From Xanthomonas citri pv. mangiferaeindicae (GTDB lineage Bacteria > Pseudomonadota > Gammaproteobacteria > Xanthomonadales > Xanthomonadaceae), in NCBI GenBank assembly GCA_002240395.1, contig CP016836.1:3410001-3474000 (forward strand): a stretch of DNA of 64,000 nt, written 5' to 3'. Every line of letters begins with the position of its first letter. Positions within the stretch are counted from its first letter, which is position 1. Below the pieces are notes generated by a model. It saw only the letters and a program-made list of their open reading frames with translations. It had not been told where the DNA came from and searched no databases. Of this stretch, positions 26,866-39,257 are shown piece by piece. The translations under genes were made by a program, and so were the position numbers.

Positions 26866-27783
26866 CTAAGGCGTGGATTCGGGCGGCGTGCGCGACGGCA
26901 GCGTATCGACGAAGCTGCCGACCAGCGACACGAAGCGGTCGGGCGCCTGCGTATGCAGGAAATGCTCGCTGTCCTCGAACGTGATCTGGCGTGCACCGTA
27001 ACGCGCCGCCAGACCGCGCTGGCTGTCGAGCCAGACATCGCGGACATCGTCCCCCAGCCGGAGTACTCCTGCCGACAGCACCAGCGCAGGGACACCGCGA
27101 GGTGGCGTGAGGCCACGCACCTGTGCCTCGCTGGCCTCCAGCGCTGCGAACTCCCGTGCCTGGGTCGGCGCAAGCGCCAGCACCGGCCTAACCCACCAGG
27201 GATCGGCGCAGCGCGCCGCGCTCAGCGTGGCGCGGCAGCGCTGCATGAAATCCGAGGCCCGCGCATCGTCGAACACCAGCGCCGCCACCTCGTCGGGATA
27301 GCGCGCGGCATAGGCCTCGGCGATCAAGCCACCGAGCGAATGCCCGACCAGGACATAGGGCGGCCGGACCTGAGTCTGGCGCAACAGCACATGCAACTCG
27401 TCGGCCATCGTGTCGGCATCGCGCGGACCGGCCGGTGCGCGTTCGCTGCCACAGTAGCCGGGCCGATCGAAGGCGAACACCGGGCCGTGGCGCGCCAGGC
27501 CTTCGAGCACGGCGGCGAACGTCGCCTGTCCGCTGCCCAGCCCGGTGATGAGCACCAGCGTGGGCCGTCGGTCTGCGGGATCGCCGAGCAGCGACCACTG
27601 CACGCGCCGCCCCGCCACCTCGGCAGTACGCAGCGCGGCGGCGAACGGTACGTCGCTGCTGCAGCTGCCCTTGCGGATCGCCAGGTGCAGCGCCAGCCCC
27701 AGCACCAGCGGCAGCGCCACGATGCCCGCCAGCATGATGCGCAGCCAACACCTGCGACGCCTGGGCTGTACGACGTCGGTCAT
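26866..27783 (-). CDS. Alpha/beta hydrolase with N-terminal membrane anchor
   Basis: 305 residues. One hydrophobic segment (about residues 15-35) is followed by a hydrolase domain with an oxyanion region (LVLITGLGSGQATF), nucleophile elbow GHSLGGLIAEAYAARYPDEV, acid candidate in LVFDDARA and catalytic His in DSEHFLHTQ. The family includes esterases, lipases and peptidases; the substrate cannot be read from sequence. It overlaps the upstream serine hydrolase by 4 bases (ATGA) and is the third gene of a TonB receptor-serine hydrolase-alpha/beta hydrolase operon. It is convergent with the LysR gene, 14 bp away. Confidence 0.85.
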   Translation of the reverse strand: MTDVVQPRRRRCWLRIMLAGIVALPLVLGLALHLAIRKGSCSSDVPFAAALRTAEVAGRRVQWSLLGDPADRRPTLVLITGLGSGQATFAAVLEGLARHGPVFAFDRPGYCGSERAPAGPRDADTMADELHVLLRQTQVRPPYVLVGHSLGGLIAEAYAARYPDEVAALVFDDARASDFMQRCRATLSAARCADPWWVRPVLALAPTQAREFAALEASEAQVRGLTPPRGVPALVLSAGVLRLGDDVRDVWLDSQRGLAARYGARQITFEDSEHFLHTQAPDRFVSLVGSFVDTLPSRTPPESTP

Positions 27784-29177
27784 TTGGCCGTCCGCAACAG
27801 CCGGACGACTTCATCGCCCATCGACACCCGCAATGCGGCACCCTCGGGCTGGAAGCGCAGCCGGATCGACCGGACCGGATCCTCGGCCACGTAGCCGCCG
27901 GTATCGTCGGGTCGGAACACCTGGGGTTCACCGGCTGCCGGCGTCAGCGGCGAGAAGACTGTCGCGTGCAGGCGGTCGCCCGCCTCGATCGCGTCGATCC
28001 GGTAGCGCAGCGACAGCGCCGCATTCGTGTAGTCGCCGACACGGGCCGCCGCCTGCGCGGTCGGCGACCAGAGCGTGTCCCCCTCGAGCATGGCCGCGAC
28101 TGTATCGGCAAGCGGAACCGGGTCGCGGTCGCCGCGGTTGCACAGCACCGCGACCGCAAGTCCGCGATCGGGCAAGCGCAAGTACTGCAGGCGGAAAGCC
28201 TCGGCGCCGCCGGCGTGCTGGATGACGCGCTGGCCCAGGCGCTGCCCAATGCGCAGGCCCCCCGCATAGCCCAGGCCGTCGGGCGCACCGGACAGGCCAC
28301 CGTCGGACAACCGCGCGGGCGTCCACATCAGCGCACGCACCGGCGCAGTCCAGACCCGGTGACCGACCTCGATGTCGTGCTCGTACCGCGCAAGATCCTC
28401 GACGCTGAGCATCACCCCGCCCGATCCGGAGACCAGCGGATACGTGTCGCGCACCTCGAAGCCGTCGCCGACCGGAACATAGCCGTGCGCAACGTTCGGG
28501 CCCGTCGGCCGTGCACCGTCCAGAACGAAGGCCTCGCGCATGCCCAGCGGCTCGAACACGTGGGTGCGGACACGCTCGGCGAACGGCGTGCCGGTGACCC
28601 GCTCGACGAGCATGGCGAGCAGCCGATAGCCGCTGTTGGAGTAGGCGTAGCGGCTTCCCGGCACGAACGCGGTCTGCGGCTGCGCGGTGATCAGCGCCAT
28701 GATCTGGCGCGCATCGAGCGTGCTCCAGTCCGACGCCCCCGACAGCGCAGCGAGCATCAGCCAGTCCGGCACGCCGGCGGTGTGGTGCAGCAACATCCGT
28801 GGGGTCACGGTGTGGGCATACGCCGGCAACTCGGGCAGGTAGCGCCGCACGTCGGCGTCGAGATCGATCGTGCCCTCGACCGCGAGTTGCGCGACCACCA
28901 GTGCGGTGAACTGCTTGGACACCGAGGCTGCGTAGAACACCGTGCGGGCGTCGATCGGACGCACGCTCTCAAGGTCGGCCAGGCCTGCCGAGACCGACAG
29001 GACCGGCGCGCCACCGCGGAATGCCGCGACCGCACACCCGGGCGCAGACGCGTGCGTGGGGTCGGCCACCAGCGCGCGCACCGCATCGGAATCGACCGCC
29101 TGCGCCTGCGCGGCGACCAGCAGTCCACCCGCCAGCAACGCCCTCGCCCACCCTCGTCTCGCCCGTCCCTGTGCCAT
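27780..29177 (-). CDS. Beta-lactamase-family (class C type) serine hydrolase
   Basis: 465 residues. The signal peptide ends near AQAQAVD. The catalytic domain has SVSKQFTAL (SxxK), YAYSNSGYRL (YxN) and HAGGAEAF in the position of the third motif. A C-terminal beta-rich region of about 110 residues follows, as in D-aminopeptidase-like and EstB-like members. Unlike the paralogs at 10-15 kb it lacks C-terminal membrane helices. Start ATG at 29177 lies 2 bp after the stop of the TonB receptor; the longer open frame to 30407 is only receptor shadow. Probably a periplasmic peptidase or esterase acting on the imported compound. Confidence 0.87.
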   Translation of the reverse strand: MAQGRARRGWARALLAGGLLVAAQAQAVDSDAVRALVADPTHASAPGCAVAAFRGGAPVLSVSAGLADLESVRPIDARTVFYAASVSKQFTALVVAQLAVEGTIDLDADVRRYLPELPAYAHTVTPRMLLHHTAGVPDWLMLAALSGASDWSTLDARQIMALITAQPQTAFVPGSRYAYSNSGYRLLAMLVERVTGTPFAERVRTHVFEPLGMREAFVLDGARPTGPNVAHGYVPVGDGFEVRDTYPLVSGSGGVMLSVEDLARYEHDIEVGHRVWTAPVRALMWTPARLSDGGLSGAPDGLGYAGGLRIGQRLGQRVIQHAGGAEAFRLQYLRLPDRGLAVAVLCNRGDRDPVPLADTVAAMLEGDTLWSPTAQAAARVGDYTNAALSLRYRIDAIEAGDRLHATVFSPLTPAAGEPQVFRPDDTGGYVAEDPVRSIRLRFQPEGAALRVSMGDEVVRLLRTAK

Positions 29178-29179
29178 GG

Positions 29180-31402
29180 TCAGAACCTGTAATCGAACGA
29201 GACGCCGACTGTACGCGGTTGCAGCATCACCCCGTTCCAGCGCGTCAGACGCGCCGATCCGAACAGGGTCCGACTGGCCGAGGTGAAGGTGTCTTCGTTG
29301 GTGACGTTGTTGACGAAGAAGCGGAACGACGCATCGGTGCTGCCCAGTTCGGCGCTGAGGTCGAGCAGGCTGTAGCTGGACAGTTCGATCGACTGCGACG
29401 CCGCCACCGACAGCGGACGGCTGCCGTAGTAGCGCAAGGCGCCGGCCAGGCTCCAGGCCCACTCGCCTCGCGTCGGAAACTGGTAGTGCGCCTGCACGCT
29501 GCCACTCCACTCCGGGACCTGCGGCAGCGGCGTGCCCGCCGGTGCTTGCCCCGGAATCGACGCGGTCAGCTCGGCATCGGTATAGCTCAATGCGCCGCTC
29601 AGGCGCAGGCCGTCGGTCGCGGCGACCGAACCGCTGAGCTCGACGCCCTGGCTGCGCGCGGTGCCGCCGTTGAGGCCATAGGAAATACCGCTCGGCGTGA
29701 CCAGGTTGAGGCGGATGTCCTCCCAGTCGATGCGGAACACCGCGGCCTCGACCAGCGCACGCCGGTCCCACAGATGGCGCTTGATCCCCAGTTCGTAGTT
29801 GACCAGCGTGTCGGCACCGACCTGGCGCGGCACGTTCGGTGCATTGGCGATCAGCGGATTGGGACTGCCGGCGCGATAGCCGCTGGCGGCCCGCAGATAG
29901 GCCATGCTGTCCTGGCCGAAGAACAGACGCGGACTGACGCTCCAGGTGGTCACGCTTTCCGACGAGGTGCCGGTATAGGCCTGCCCACCGCCCAGCAGAC
30001 CGCCCAGGTTCTGGTCGAACACCTGGTCGTTGCGCGCGTGGCGCAGGCCCAGGGCCAGGTCGAAGCGGTCGCTGAACTTCCAGGTCGTGTTGCCGAACAG
30101 CGCCTTCTCGCGATACGTGGTCAGCACGTCGGCGGTGAACAGCGAGGCCACCGGCGTCATGTCCACGCTCATGATGTCGCCGAACTCGATGTAGTCGGCA
30201 TCCTCGTCGGTGTAGAACGCGCCGATCTGCCACGCCAGCCTGCCGGTGTTCTTGGAGGTCAGCCGGACTTCCTGGGTGAACTTGCGCAGGCCGATCCTGG
30301 TGTCGAGCGCGGCATAAGCCATCGGGCCGCGACCGGGTGTACCACCGAGCAGCGGCACGTACTCCGCCGACAGGTCCTGCACGCGCCAGGTGTCCGAATC
30401 GAGCCAACTGCTCGATGCACTGAAGTCGGCCCAGCCCAGATCCCAGTCGATGCTCAGCCCATAGACGTCGGCCTCGATGGTGCTCGGCTGCAGCAGCAGA
30501 TAGTCACTGGCGTATCCGGGCAGGGAGCGCTCGAGCGTCACCGGATCGAGCGAGACCACGCCGAGGTTGTCGGCGCGGTTCTGCTGGGTGATCGCGCTGA
30601 GCACCACCTCGAGCGTGTCGATCGGCTGCCACAGCAGTGAAAGACGCCCCGCCTTCTGGCGCACATCGTTGGTGTCGCGGCGTTGGAGCACGGTGTTGTC
30701 GATCCAGCCCGGCGTCGCCTGCTCGGCGTAGCTGGCGCGCATCGCCAGCGTGCCTTCGGCCAGCGGCGCATTGATCGACGCACGTCCGGCGTAGCCCACG
30801 TGGCCGCCGTCGTCGATGACGCTGACCGTGCCACCGGCCCGGCCTTCGAAGTAGTCCAGTTCGGGGCGACGGGTGACATATTTGACCAGACCGCCCAGCG
30901 CACTGGCGCCATACAGTGTGCCCTGCGGACCACGCAGCACTTCGACATGCTGCAGATCGTAGGGCAGCAGGTCGAACATGCCGGACGTGCCGCCCGACAG
31001 CGACCCATTGGGGGTCAACGGGATGTCGTCGACGTAGATCGCGGTCGAGGCCGTGTTGCCCATCGGCACGATGCCGCGCAGCGACACCTGCGTGCGGCCG
31101 GGCCAGCCCAGGTTGTTGACCTGCAGACCGGGAATCACACCGGCCAGGTTGTTGACGTTGTTGATCTGCAGACGGTCGAGCGCTTCCTCGCCCAGCACGC
31201 TGATCGACATCGGGATTTCAGTGGGCGACTCCACGCGCTTCTGCGCGGTGACCTGCACGACCTCGAGAGTCTGCGTGCTGCGAGCGACGGCCGCAGGTTC
31301 GGGCGCGTCCTGGGCGATGGACAGAACCGGCGCGCCAGTGGCGAACAGGCCGACGGTACAGGCCAGCGACAACAGGGAGGGACGGGCGACGCGATTGCGC
31401 AT
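29180..31402 (-). CDS. TonB-dependent outer membrane receptor (second copy)
   Basis: 740 residues: signal peptide to about VLSIAQ, plug domain (VTAQKRVESPTEIPMSISVL, SLRGIVPMGNT, YVDDIPL, VEVLRGPQGTLYGASALGG) and barrel ending GVSFDYRF. It is clearly related to the receptor at 18086-20296 through shared plug motifs. Start ATG at 31402; an in-frame TTG at 31420 adds six residues. It is the first gene of an operon with two hydrolases. Upstream lie a LysR gene and a region with a TTTCTCCGATCGGAG element like the operators of the first cluster. Confidence 0.92.
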   Translation of the reverse strand: MRNRVARPSLLSLACTVGLFATGAPVLSIAQDAPEPAAVARSTQTLEVVQVTAQKRVESPTEIPMSISVLGEEALDRLQINNVNNLAGVIPGLQVNNLGWPGRTQVSLRGIVPMGNTASTAIYVDDIPLTPNGSLSGGTSGMFDLLPYDLQHVEVLRGPQGTLYGASALGGLVKYVTRRPELDYFEGRAGGTVSVIDDGGHVGYAGRASINAPLAEGTLAMRASYAEQATPGWIDNTVLQRRDTNDVRQKAGRLSLLWQPIDTLEVVLSAITQQNRADNLGVVSLDPVTLERSLPGYASDYLLLQPSTIEADVYGLSIDWDLGWADFSASSSWLDSDTWRVQDLSAEYVPLLGGTPGRGPMAYAALDTRIGLRKFTQEVRLTSKNTGRLAWQIGAFYTDEDADYIEFGDIMSVDMTPVASLFTADVLTTYREKALFGNTTWKFSDRFDLALGLRHARNDQVFDQNLGGLLGGGQAYTGTSSESVTTWSVSPRLFFGQDSMAYLRAASGYRAGSPNPLIANAPNVPRQVGADTLVNYELGIKRHLWDRRALVEAAVFRIDWEDIRLNLVTPSGISYGLNGGTARSQGVELSGSVAATDGLRLSGALSYTDAELTASIPGQAPAGTPLPQVPEWSGSVQAHYQFPTRGEWAWSLAGALRYYGSRPLSVAASQSIELSSYSLLDLSAELGSTDASFRFFVNNVTNEDTFTSASRTLFGSARLTRWNGVMLQPRTVGVSFDYRF

Positions 31403-31572
31403 GGTGTTCGGTCTCGGCAAGTGGGGGTGACCCCTGAAAGGACGGACAGAACCCGGTCTTGGGGGAGGCGCGGGGCACTGAGCAAAGCAGCGACGGTCCG
31501 GTCCCTGGATCCGATGTATGGCGCGATCAGGCGCCGGTCACGAACGCGTGACCCGGATAACCGTTTCGCGAC

Positions 31573-31586
31573 TCCGATCGGAGAAA
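31573..31586 (-). promoter_or_regulatory. Operator-like palindrome upstream of the second TonB operon
   Basis: CTCCGATCGGAG is a perfect palindrome inside TTTCTCCGATCGGAG on the minus strand, matching the TTCTCCGATC core of the elements at 10240 and 16831. A looser inverted copy (TTTCTCGCGATCGAG) lies at 31598-31612 on the plus strand. It is 170 bp before the receptor gene in the 290-bp gap after lysR. Membership of the same regulon is inferred. Confidence 0.45.
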
Positions 31587-31693
31587 TCGCGTTCGTATTT
31601 CTCGCGATCGAGCATACCCAAGCTTCTCCGCGTGGTTCCATTGCGGATTGCGCAGTGATGCATAACCCGACGCTATGGCATCGGCGACGTGCC

Positions 31694-32605
31694 TCAGGTC
31701 TCGCAGGCGAAGACCAGGAACTGGTGCAGCGCGTTCGCAGGTGCCGATAACGGATCGTCGGGGCGCCAGACCAGGCCCACTTCCATCGGCGGCACGGCCA
31801 CCTCGAGCGTACGGACGTCGATGCGGCGGCCGTCCAGTGACCAGGGCCGGTAGACCATGTCCGACAGGATGCTGACGCCGAACCCATAGGCAACCAGGCC
31901 GCGCAAGGCTTCGAGCGACGAGGTGCGGAACGCGACGTTCGGCGTATGCCCGACCGATCGCCAGTAGCGCATCGACGAGGCCTCACCCTCGTCCACTTTC
32001 AACATGATGTAGGGATACGGCGCCACATCGGCCGGTCCGATCGTCGGCAACTGCGCCAACGGATGCGATTCGGCCAGCCACAACTGGCGGCGCGAGCGGA
32101 TCAGGGTCTGTCGCCTGAGAACATGCGGCGCCACCATGTTGGAGATGATGCACAGCCCCAGATCGAGGTCGCCGTCGCCGACGCCGCGCTCGATCTCGGC
32201 CCGATCCATGTCGATCAGGTCGATCTCCACCAGCGGATACGAGCGCTTGAACCGCGCCAGCAGGCTGGGCAGGAAGTAGCCCAGCACCGTGTAGGAGGCG
32301 CCAACGCGCACGGTGCCGGCCAGCGTGTTGGCCAGCAGCGTCGGCTCGCTGAGCGCATCCTGCAGCGTGTCCAGCACATGACGCACGTGCTGGTGGAACC
32401 GATGGCCCTCGGCGGTCAACGCGACGCCGTGCGGCATCCGGTCGAACAGGCGCAGCCCCAGCATCGTCTCGAGCTGCGCGACCGCGGTCGTGATCACCGA
32501 CTGGGAGACATGCAGCTTGCGCGCCGCCTGGGAGAACTGGCCCAGTTCAGCGGCCTCGGCGAAATAGCGCAACTGTCGCAATGACAGGTTGGCCGGAATC
32601 TGCAT
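31694..32605 (-). CDS. LysR family transcriptional regulator
   Basis: 303 residues. The N-terminal helix-turn-helix (SLRQLRYFAEAAELGQFSQA, VSQSVITTAVAQLE) and C-terminal effector-binding domain (VRVGASYTVLGYFLPSLLARF, TSSLEALRGLVAYGFGVSIL) are standard. GGAG lies 7 nt before the ATG. It lies upstream of and on the same strand as the TonB receptor operon, separated by 290 bp, and is divergent from the bkd operon. Either could be its target; the receptor operon is favoured because the gap between them holds palindromic elements. Confidence 0.87.
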   Translation of the reverse strand: MQIPANLSLRQLRYFAEAAELGQFSQAARKLHVSQSVITTAVAQLETMLGLRLFDRMPHGVALTAEGHRFHQHVRHVLDTLQDALSEPTLLANTLAGTVRVGASYTVLGYFLPSLLARFKRSYPLVEIDLIDMDRAEIERGVGDGDLDLGLCIISNMVAPHVLRRQTLIRSRRQLWLAESHPLAQLPTIGPADVAPYPYIMLKVDEGEASSMRYWRSVGHTPNVAFRTSSLEALRGLVAYGFGVSILSDMVYRPWSLDGRRIDVRTLEVAVPPMEVGLVWRPDDPLSAPANALHQFLVFACET

Positions 32606-34170
<1,565 letters not shown>

Positions 34171-34171
34171 G

Positions 34172-35215
34172 ATGAGCGAAACCGAACTCCAGACCACCGG
34201 CAGCGCGCCGATGACCATGATCCAGGCGCTGCGTTCGGCGATGGACGTCATGCTCGAGCGCGACGACAACGTGGTGATCTTCGGCGAGGACGTCGGCTAC
34301 TTCGGCGGCGTGTTCCGCTGCACCGACGGCCTGCAGGCCAAGTACGGCAAGCAGCGCGTGTTCGATGCGCCGATTTCCGAAAGCGGCATCGCCGGCGCGG
34401 CGATCGGCATGGCCGCCTACGGCCTGCGCCCAGTCGCCGAGATCCAGTTCGCCGACTACATCTACCCGGCCTACGACCAGATCGTCTCCGAAGCGGCGCG
34501 CCTGCGCTATCGCTCCAACGGCATGTTCACCTCGCCGCTGGTGTTCCGCACGCCCTGCGGCGGCGGCATTTACGGTGGCCAGACCCACAGCCAGAGCCCG
34601 GAGGCGATCTTCGCCCACGTCGCCGGCCTGCGCACGGTGATGCCGTCCAACCCCTATGACGCCAAGGGCCTGCTGATCGCCTCGATCGAGAACGACGATC
34701 CGGTGATCTTTCTCGAGCCCAAGCGCCTGTACAACGGCCCGTTCGACGGCCATCACGACCGACCGGTCGTGGCCTGGTCCAAGCATGCCGACAACCTGGT
34801 GCCGGAGGGCTACTACTCGGTGCCGCTGGACAAGGCCGCCATCGTGCGCGAAGGCCAGGCGCTCACCATCCTGACCTACGGCACCACAGTGTGGGTGGCG
34901 CAGGCCGCGGCCGAGGATGCCGGCATCGACGCCGAGGTCATCGACCTGCGCAGCCTGTGGCCGCTGGATCTCGACGCGATCGTCGCATCGGTCAAGAAGA
35001 CCGGCCGCTGCATCGTGCTGCACGAGGCCACCCGCACCTGCGGTTTCGGCGCCGAACTCGTCGCCTTGGTGCAGGAGCACTGCTTCTACCACCTGCAGGC
35101 GCCGGTGGAGCGCGTGACCGGTTGGGACACCCCCTACCCGCACGCGCAGGAATGGGACTACTTCCCGGGTCCGGCCCGGGTCATCGACGCGATGCATCGC
35201 GTGCTGGAGGACTGA
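34172..35215 (+). CDS. bkdA2: Branched-chain 2-oxo acid dehydrogenase E1 beta subunit
   Basis: 347 residues of transketolase-like E1 beta. The TPP-binding Glu lies in VVIFGEDVGYFGGVFR, followed by ADYIYPAYDQIVSEAARLRYRS, FRTPCGGGIYGGQTHSQSPE and the C-terminal domain (LTILTYGTTVWVAQAAAEDA, EVIDLRSLWPLD). It pairs with the alpha subunit directly upstream (1-bp gap; ribosome-binding site GGGAG in the end of bkdA1). Full length for the family. Confidence 0.95.
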   Translation: MSETELQTTGSAPMTMIQALRSAMDVMLERDDNVVIFGEDVGYFGGVFRCTDGLQAKYGKQRVFDAPISESGIAGAAIGMAAYGLRPVAEIQFADYIYPAYDQIVSEAARLRYRSNGMFTSPLVFRTPCGGGIYGGQTHSQSPEAIFAHVAGLRTVMPSNPYDAKGLLIASIENDDPVIFLEPKRLYNGPFDGHHDRPVVAWSKHADNLVPEGYYSVPLDKAAIVREGQALTILTYGTTVWVAQAAAEDAGIDAEVIDLRSLWPLDLDAIVASVKKTGRCIVLHEATRTCGFGAELVALVQEHCFYHLQAPVERVTGWDTPYPHAQEWDYFPGPARVIDAMHRVLED

Positions 35216-35218
35216 GCG

Positions 35219-36556
35219 ATGGGACACCACGTCATCAAGATGCCGGACATCGGCGAGGGCATCGCCGAAGTCGAGCTGATCGCCTGGAAGGTCGAGGTCG
35301 GCGGTACCGTCGCCGAGGACGAAGTCGTGGCCGAGGTCATGACCGACAAGGCGATGGTCGAGATCCCCTCGCCCGTCGCCGGCACCGTGGTCTCGCTGGG
35401 CGGTCAGCCCGGCGAGATGATGGCCGTCGGCAGCGAACTGATCCGGCTCGAAGTCGAAGGCGCCGGCAATGTGAAGGCCGGCGCGGCGGCGCCCGAGACA
35501 CCGGCCGCCAAGCCGGCCGAACCGAAGGCGGACACGCCGAAGGTCGAGGCACCGAAGCCCGCGCCGGCTGCCGAGCCCAAGCCCGCGGCGTCTGCGAAGC
35601 CGGCCGCGCCGGCACCGGTCGCCAAGTCCGAAACGCGCGGTGCGGTGACCAACGGCGTGCTCGCCGCCGGCGAACAGCCGCTGGCCTCGCCGGCCGTGCG
35701 CCGCCGCGCCTGGGACCTGGGCATCGAGCTGCGCTATGTGCCGGCCACCGGCCCGGGCGGCCGCATCCTGCAGGCCGATCTCGACGCCTATGCCGCGGCC
35801 GGCGGCAAAGCCCAGCCGGTCGGTGGCGCGGCCTCGGGTGGCGGCTATGCGCGCCGCACCGGCGAGCAGCAGATCCCGATCATGGGCCTGCGCCGCAAGA
35901 TCGCGCAGAAGATGCAGCAGTCGTGGTCGACCATTCCGCATATCACCTATGTGGAAGAGATCGACGTTACCGAAGTCGAGGCCTTGCGCGCCCAGCTCAA
36001 CGCGCGTTGGGGCAAGGAGCGCGGCAAGCTGACCCTGCTGCCGCTGCTGGCCCGCGCAGTGATCCTGGCCGCACGCGACTACCCGCAGATGAATGCCCGC
36101 TTCGACGACGAAGCCAACATCGTCACCCGCTATGAAGGCGTGCAGCTCGGCATCGCCACGCAGAGCGCGGTGGGCCTGTCGGTGCCGGTGGTCGCGCATG
36201 CCGAGTCGCTGGACCTGTGGCAGACCGCCGGCGAGATCGCGCGTCTGGCCACGGCCGTGCGCGAAGGCAAGGCCACCCGCGAGGAACTGTCGGGCTCGAC
36301 CATCACCATCAGCAGCCTCGGCCCGGTGGGCGGCGTGGTCTCCACGCCGATCATCAACCATCCGGAAGTGGCGATCGTCGGCGTCAACCGCATCATCGAG
36401 CGGCCGATGTTCAAGGAGGGCCAGGTGGTCGCGCGCAAGCTGATGAACCTGTCCTCGTCGTTCGACCATCGCATCGTCGACGGCATGGACGCGGCCGAGT
36501 TCGTACAGGCGATCCGGCGTCGCCTGGAAACCCCTGCCCTGCTGTTCGTGGAGTGA
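35219..36556 (+). CDS. bkdB: Branched-chain 2-oxo acid dehydrogenase E2 (dihydrolipoyl acyltransferase)
   Basis: 445 residues. One lipoyl domain (lipoylated K44 in [10 protein letters not shown]) is followed by a long Ala/Pro/Lys-rich linker (about 85-145), a peripheral subunit-binding domain ([20 protein letters not shown]) and the catalytic acyltransferase domain ending with [15 protein letters not shown], which carries the active-site His and Asp. It transfers the branched acyl group to CoA and forms the core of the complex. It starts 3 bp after bkdA2 and ends 7 bp before lpd. Confidence 0.95.
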   Translation: MGHHVIKMPDIGEGIAEVELIAWKVEVGGTVAEDEVVAEVMTDKAMVEIPSPVAGTVVSLGGQPGEMMAVGSELIRLEVEGAGNVKAGAAAPETPAAKPAEPKADTPKVEAPKPAPAAEPKPAASAKPAAPAPVAKSETRGAVTNGVLAAGEQPLASPAVRRRAWDLGIELRYVPATGPGGRILQADLDAYAAAGGKAQPVGGAASGGGYARRTGEQQIPIMGLRRKIAQKMQQSWSTIPHITYVEEIDVTEVEALRAQLNARWGKERGKLTLLPLLARAVILAARDYPQMNARFDDEANIVTRYEGVQLGIATQSAVGLSVPVVAHAESLDLWQTAGEIARLATAVREGKATREELSGSTITISSLGPVGGVVSTPIINHPEVAIVGVNRIIERPMFKEGQVVARKLMNLSSSFDHRIVDGMDAAEFVQAIRRRLETPALLFVE

Positions 36557-36563
36557 GTGTCTG

Positions 36564-37970
<1,407 letters not shown>

Positions 37971-37978
37971 GTTCGCGC

Positions 37979-39076
37979 ATGACCACCGAGCCGATCCATA
38001 CCTTCCGCATCGTCCCCTCGCAACAGGTCCGCCAGCAGGCCGACCGCGAAGCGATCCTCGCCGACCCGGGGTTCGGGACCCATTTCACCGACCACATGGT
38101 CGCGATCGACTGGACCGTCGAGGACGGCTGGCACGACGCGCACGTGCGGCCCTATGGCCCGCTCACGTTCTCGCCGGCCGCAGCGGTGTTGCACTACGGC
38201 CAGGAAATCTTCGAAGGCATGAAGGCGTTCCGTCATGCCGACGGTTCGATCTGGACGTTCCGGCCCGACGCCAACGGCCGCCGCCTGCAGCACTCGGCGC
38301 GCCGCATGGCCCTGCCCGAACTGCCGGTGGATCTGTTCGTCGAGTCGATCCGCCAACTGGTGCGCACCGACCAGGCCTGGGTGCCGGGCGGTGGCGAGTC
38401 GAGCCTGTACATCCGGCCCTTCATGATCGCCAACGAGGATTTCCTCGGCGTACGCCCTGCCCGTCGCGTGGCCTACTACGTGATCGCCAGCCCCGCCGGC
38501 GCCTACTTCAAGGGCGGCATCAAGCCGGTCTCGATCTGGCTGTCGCGCGACTACGCCCGCGCCGGCCGCGGCGGCACGGGGTCGGCCAAGTGCGGCGGCA
38601 ACTACGCCGCCTCGTTGCTGCCCCAGCGCGAGGCCTACGACAACGGCTGCGCGCAGGTGCTGTTCCTGGATGCGGAGACCAACACCTTCGTCGAGGAACT
38701 GGGCGGCATGAACGTGTTCCTGGTCCAGCGCGACGGCAGCGTGGTCACGCCTTCGCTGACCGGCAGCATCCTGGAAGGCATCACCCGCGACAGCGTGATC
38801 CAGTTGCTGCGCGACCACGGCCACACCGTGACCGAGCGCCGGGTCGAGATCGCCGAATGGATCGACGGCGTGCGCTCAGGCGAGATTGCCGAAGTGTTCG
38901 CCTGCGGCACCGCCGCCAGCATCTCCCCGATCGGCGTGCTCAAGGGTCGCGATTTCGAGGTTGGCGATGCCGAGGCCGGTCCGGGCGCGGTCACGACCAC
39001 GATCCGAAAGGCGCTGCTGGATATCCAGTACGGTCGCGCGGCCGACCGCCACGGCTGGCTGACCCGCCTGGTCTGA
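37979..39076 (+). CDS. ilvE: Branched-chain amino acid aminotransferase
   Basis: 365 residues, class IV PLP-dependent aminotransferase of the larger BCAT type. Visible are YGQEIFEGMKAFRHADGSIW, the PLP-lysine segment SAKCGGNYAASLLPQ, ELGGMNVFLVQRDGSV and the phosphate-binding GITRDSVIQLL. It interconverts Leu, Ile and Val with their 2-oxo acids, the substrates of the dehydrogenase encoded by the four genes upstream (8-bp gap). Its place at the end of the bkd operon suggests a catabolic role. Confidence 0.93.
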   Translation: MTTEPIHTFRIVPSQQVRQQADREAILADPGFGTHFTDHMVAIDWTVEDGWHDAHVRPYGPLTFSPAAAVLHYGQEIFEGMKAFRHADGSIWTFRPDANGRRLQHSARRMALPELPVDLFVESIRQLVRTDQAWVPGGGESSLYIRPFMIANEDFLGVRPARRVAYYVIASPAGAYFKGGIKPVSIWLSRDYARAGRGGTGSAKCGGNYAASLLPQREAYDNGCAQVLFLDAETNTFVEELGGMNVFLVQRDGSVVTPSLTGSILEGITRDSVIQLLRDHGHTVTERRVEIAEWIDGVRSGEIAEVFACGTAASISPIGVLKGRDFEVGDAEAGPGAVTTTIRKALLDIQYGRAADRHGWLTRLV

Positions 39077-39092
39077 GCGCGTGTTGCGGCAC

Positions 39093-39117
39093 AGCGGGCC
39101 TGCGCTGCAGGCCCGCT
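39093..39117 (+). terminator. Hairpin after ilvE (possible terminator of the bkd operon)
   Basis: AGCGGGCCTG pairs with CAGGCCCGCT around a 5-nt loop, 17 bp after the ilvE stop. No T run follows directly; TTTTT occurs about 12 bp later. The rest of the gap to 39257 holds a second GC-rich inverted repeat (GCCGGC type) but no gene. Confidence 0.5.
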
Positions 39118-39257
39118 CGTCACGGCGATCTTTTTCAACGCAAGTAAGGTCGACACGACCCGCCGGCCCCGTGGCCGGCGTTCGCATGTCCGCCCGCTGC
39201 CTCGCGGCGGCGGACGGGCAGACGCCACAGACGCATCGCGCCCGCGGCCGCGATGCG

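Noticed and set aside
10337..29177. Reading the many beta-lactamase-fold genes as an antibiotic resistance island
   Set aside because: The genes sit with D-Glu enzymes, peptide transporters and TonB receptors, one lacks Glu166, and no AmpR-type regulator is present; peptide catabolism explains the set better.
29178..30407. Upstream extension of the serine hydrolase frame into the TonB receptor gene
   Set aside because: The extension is an alternate-frame reading of the receptor barrel; a signal peptide begins exactly at the ATG at 29177.
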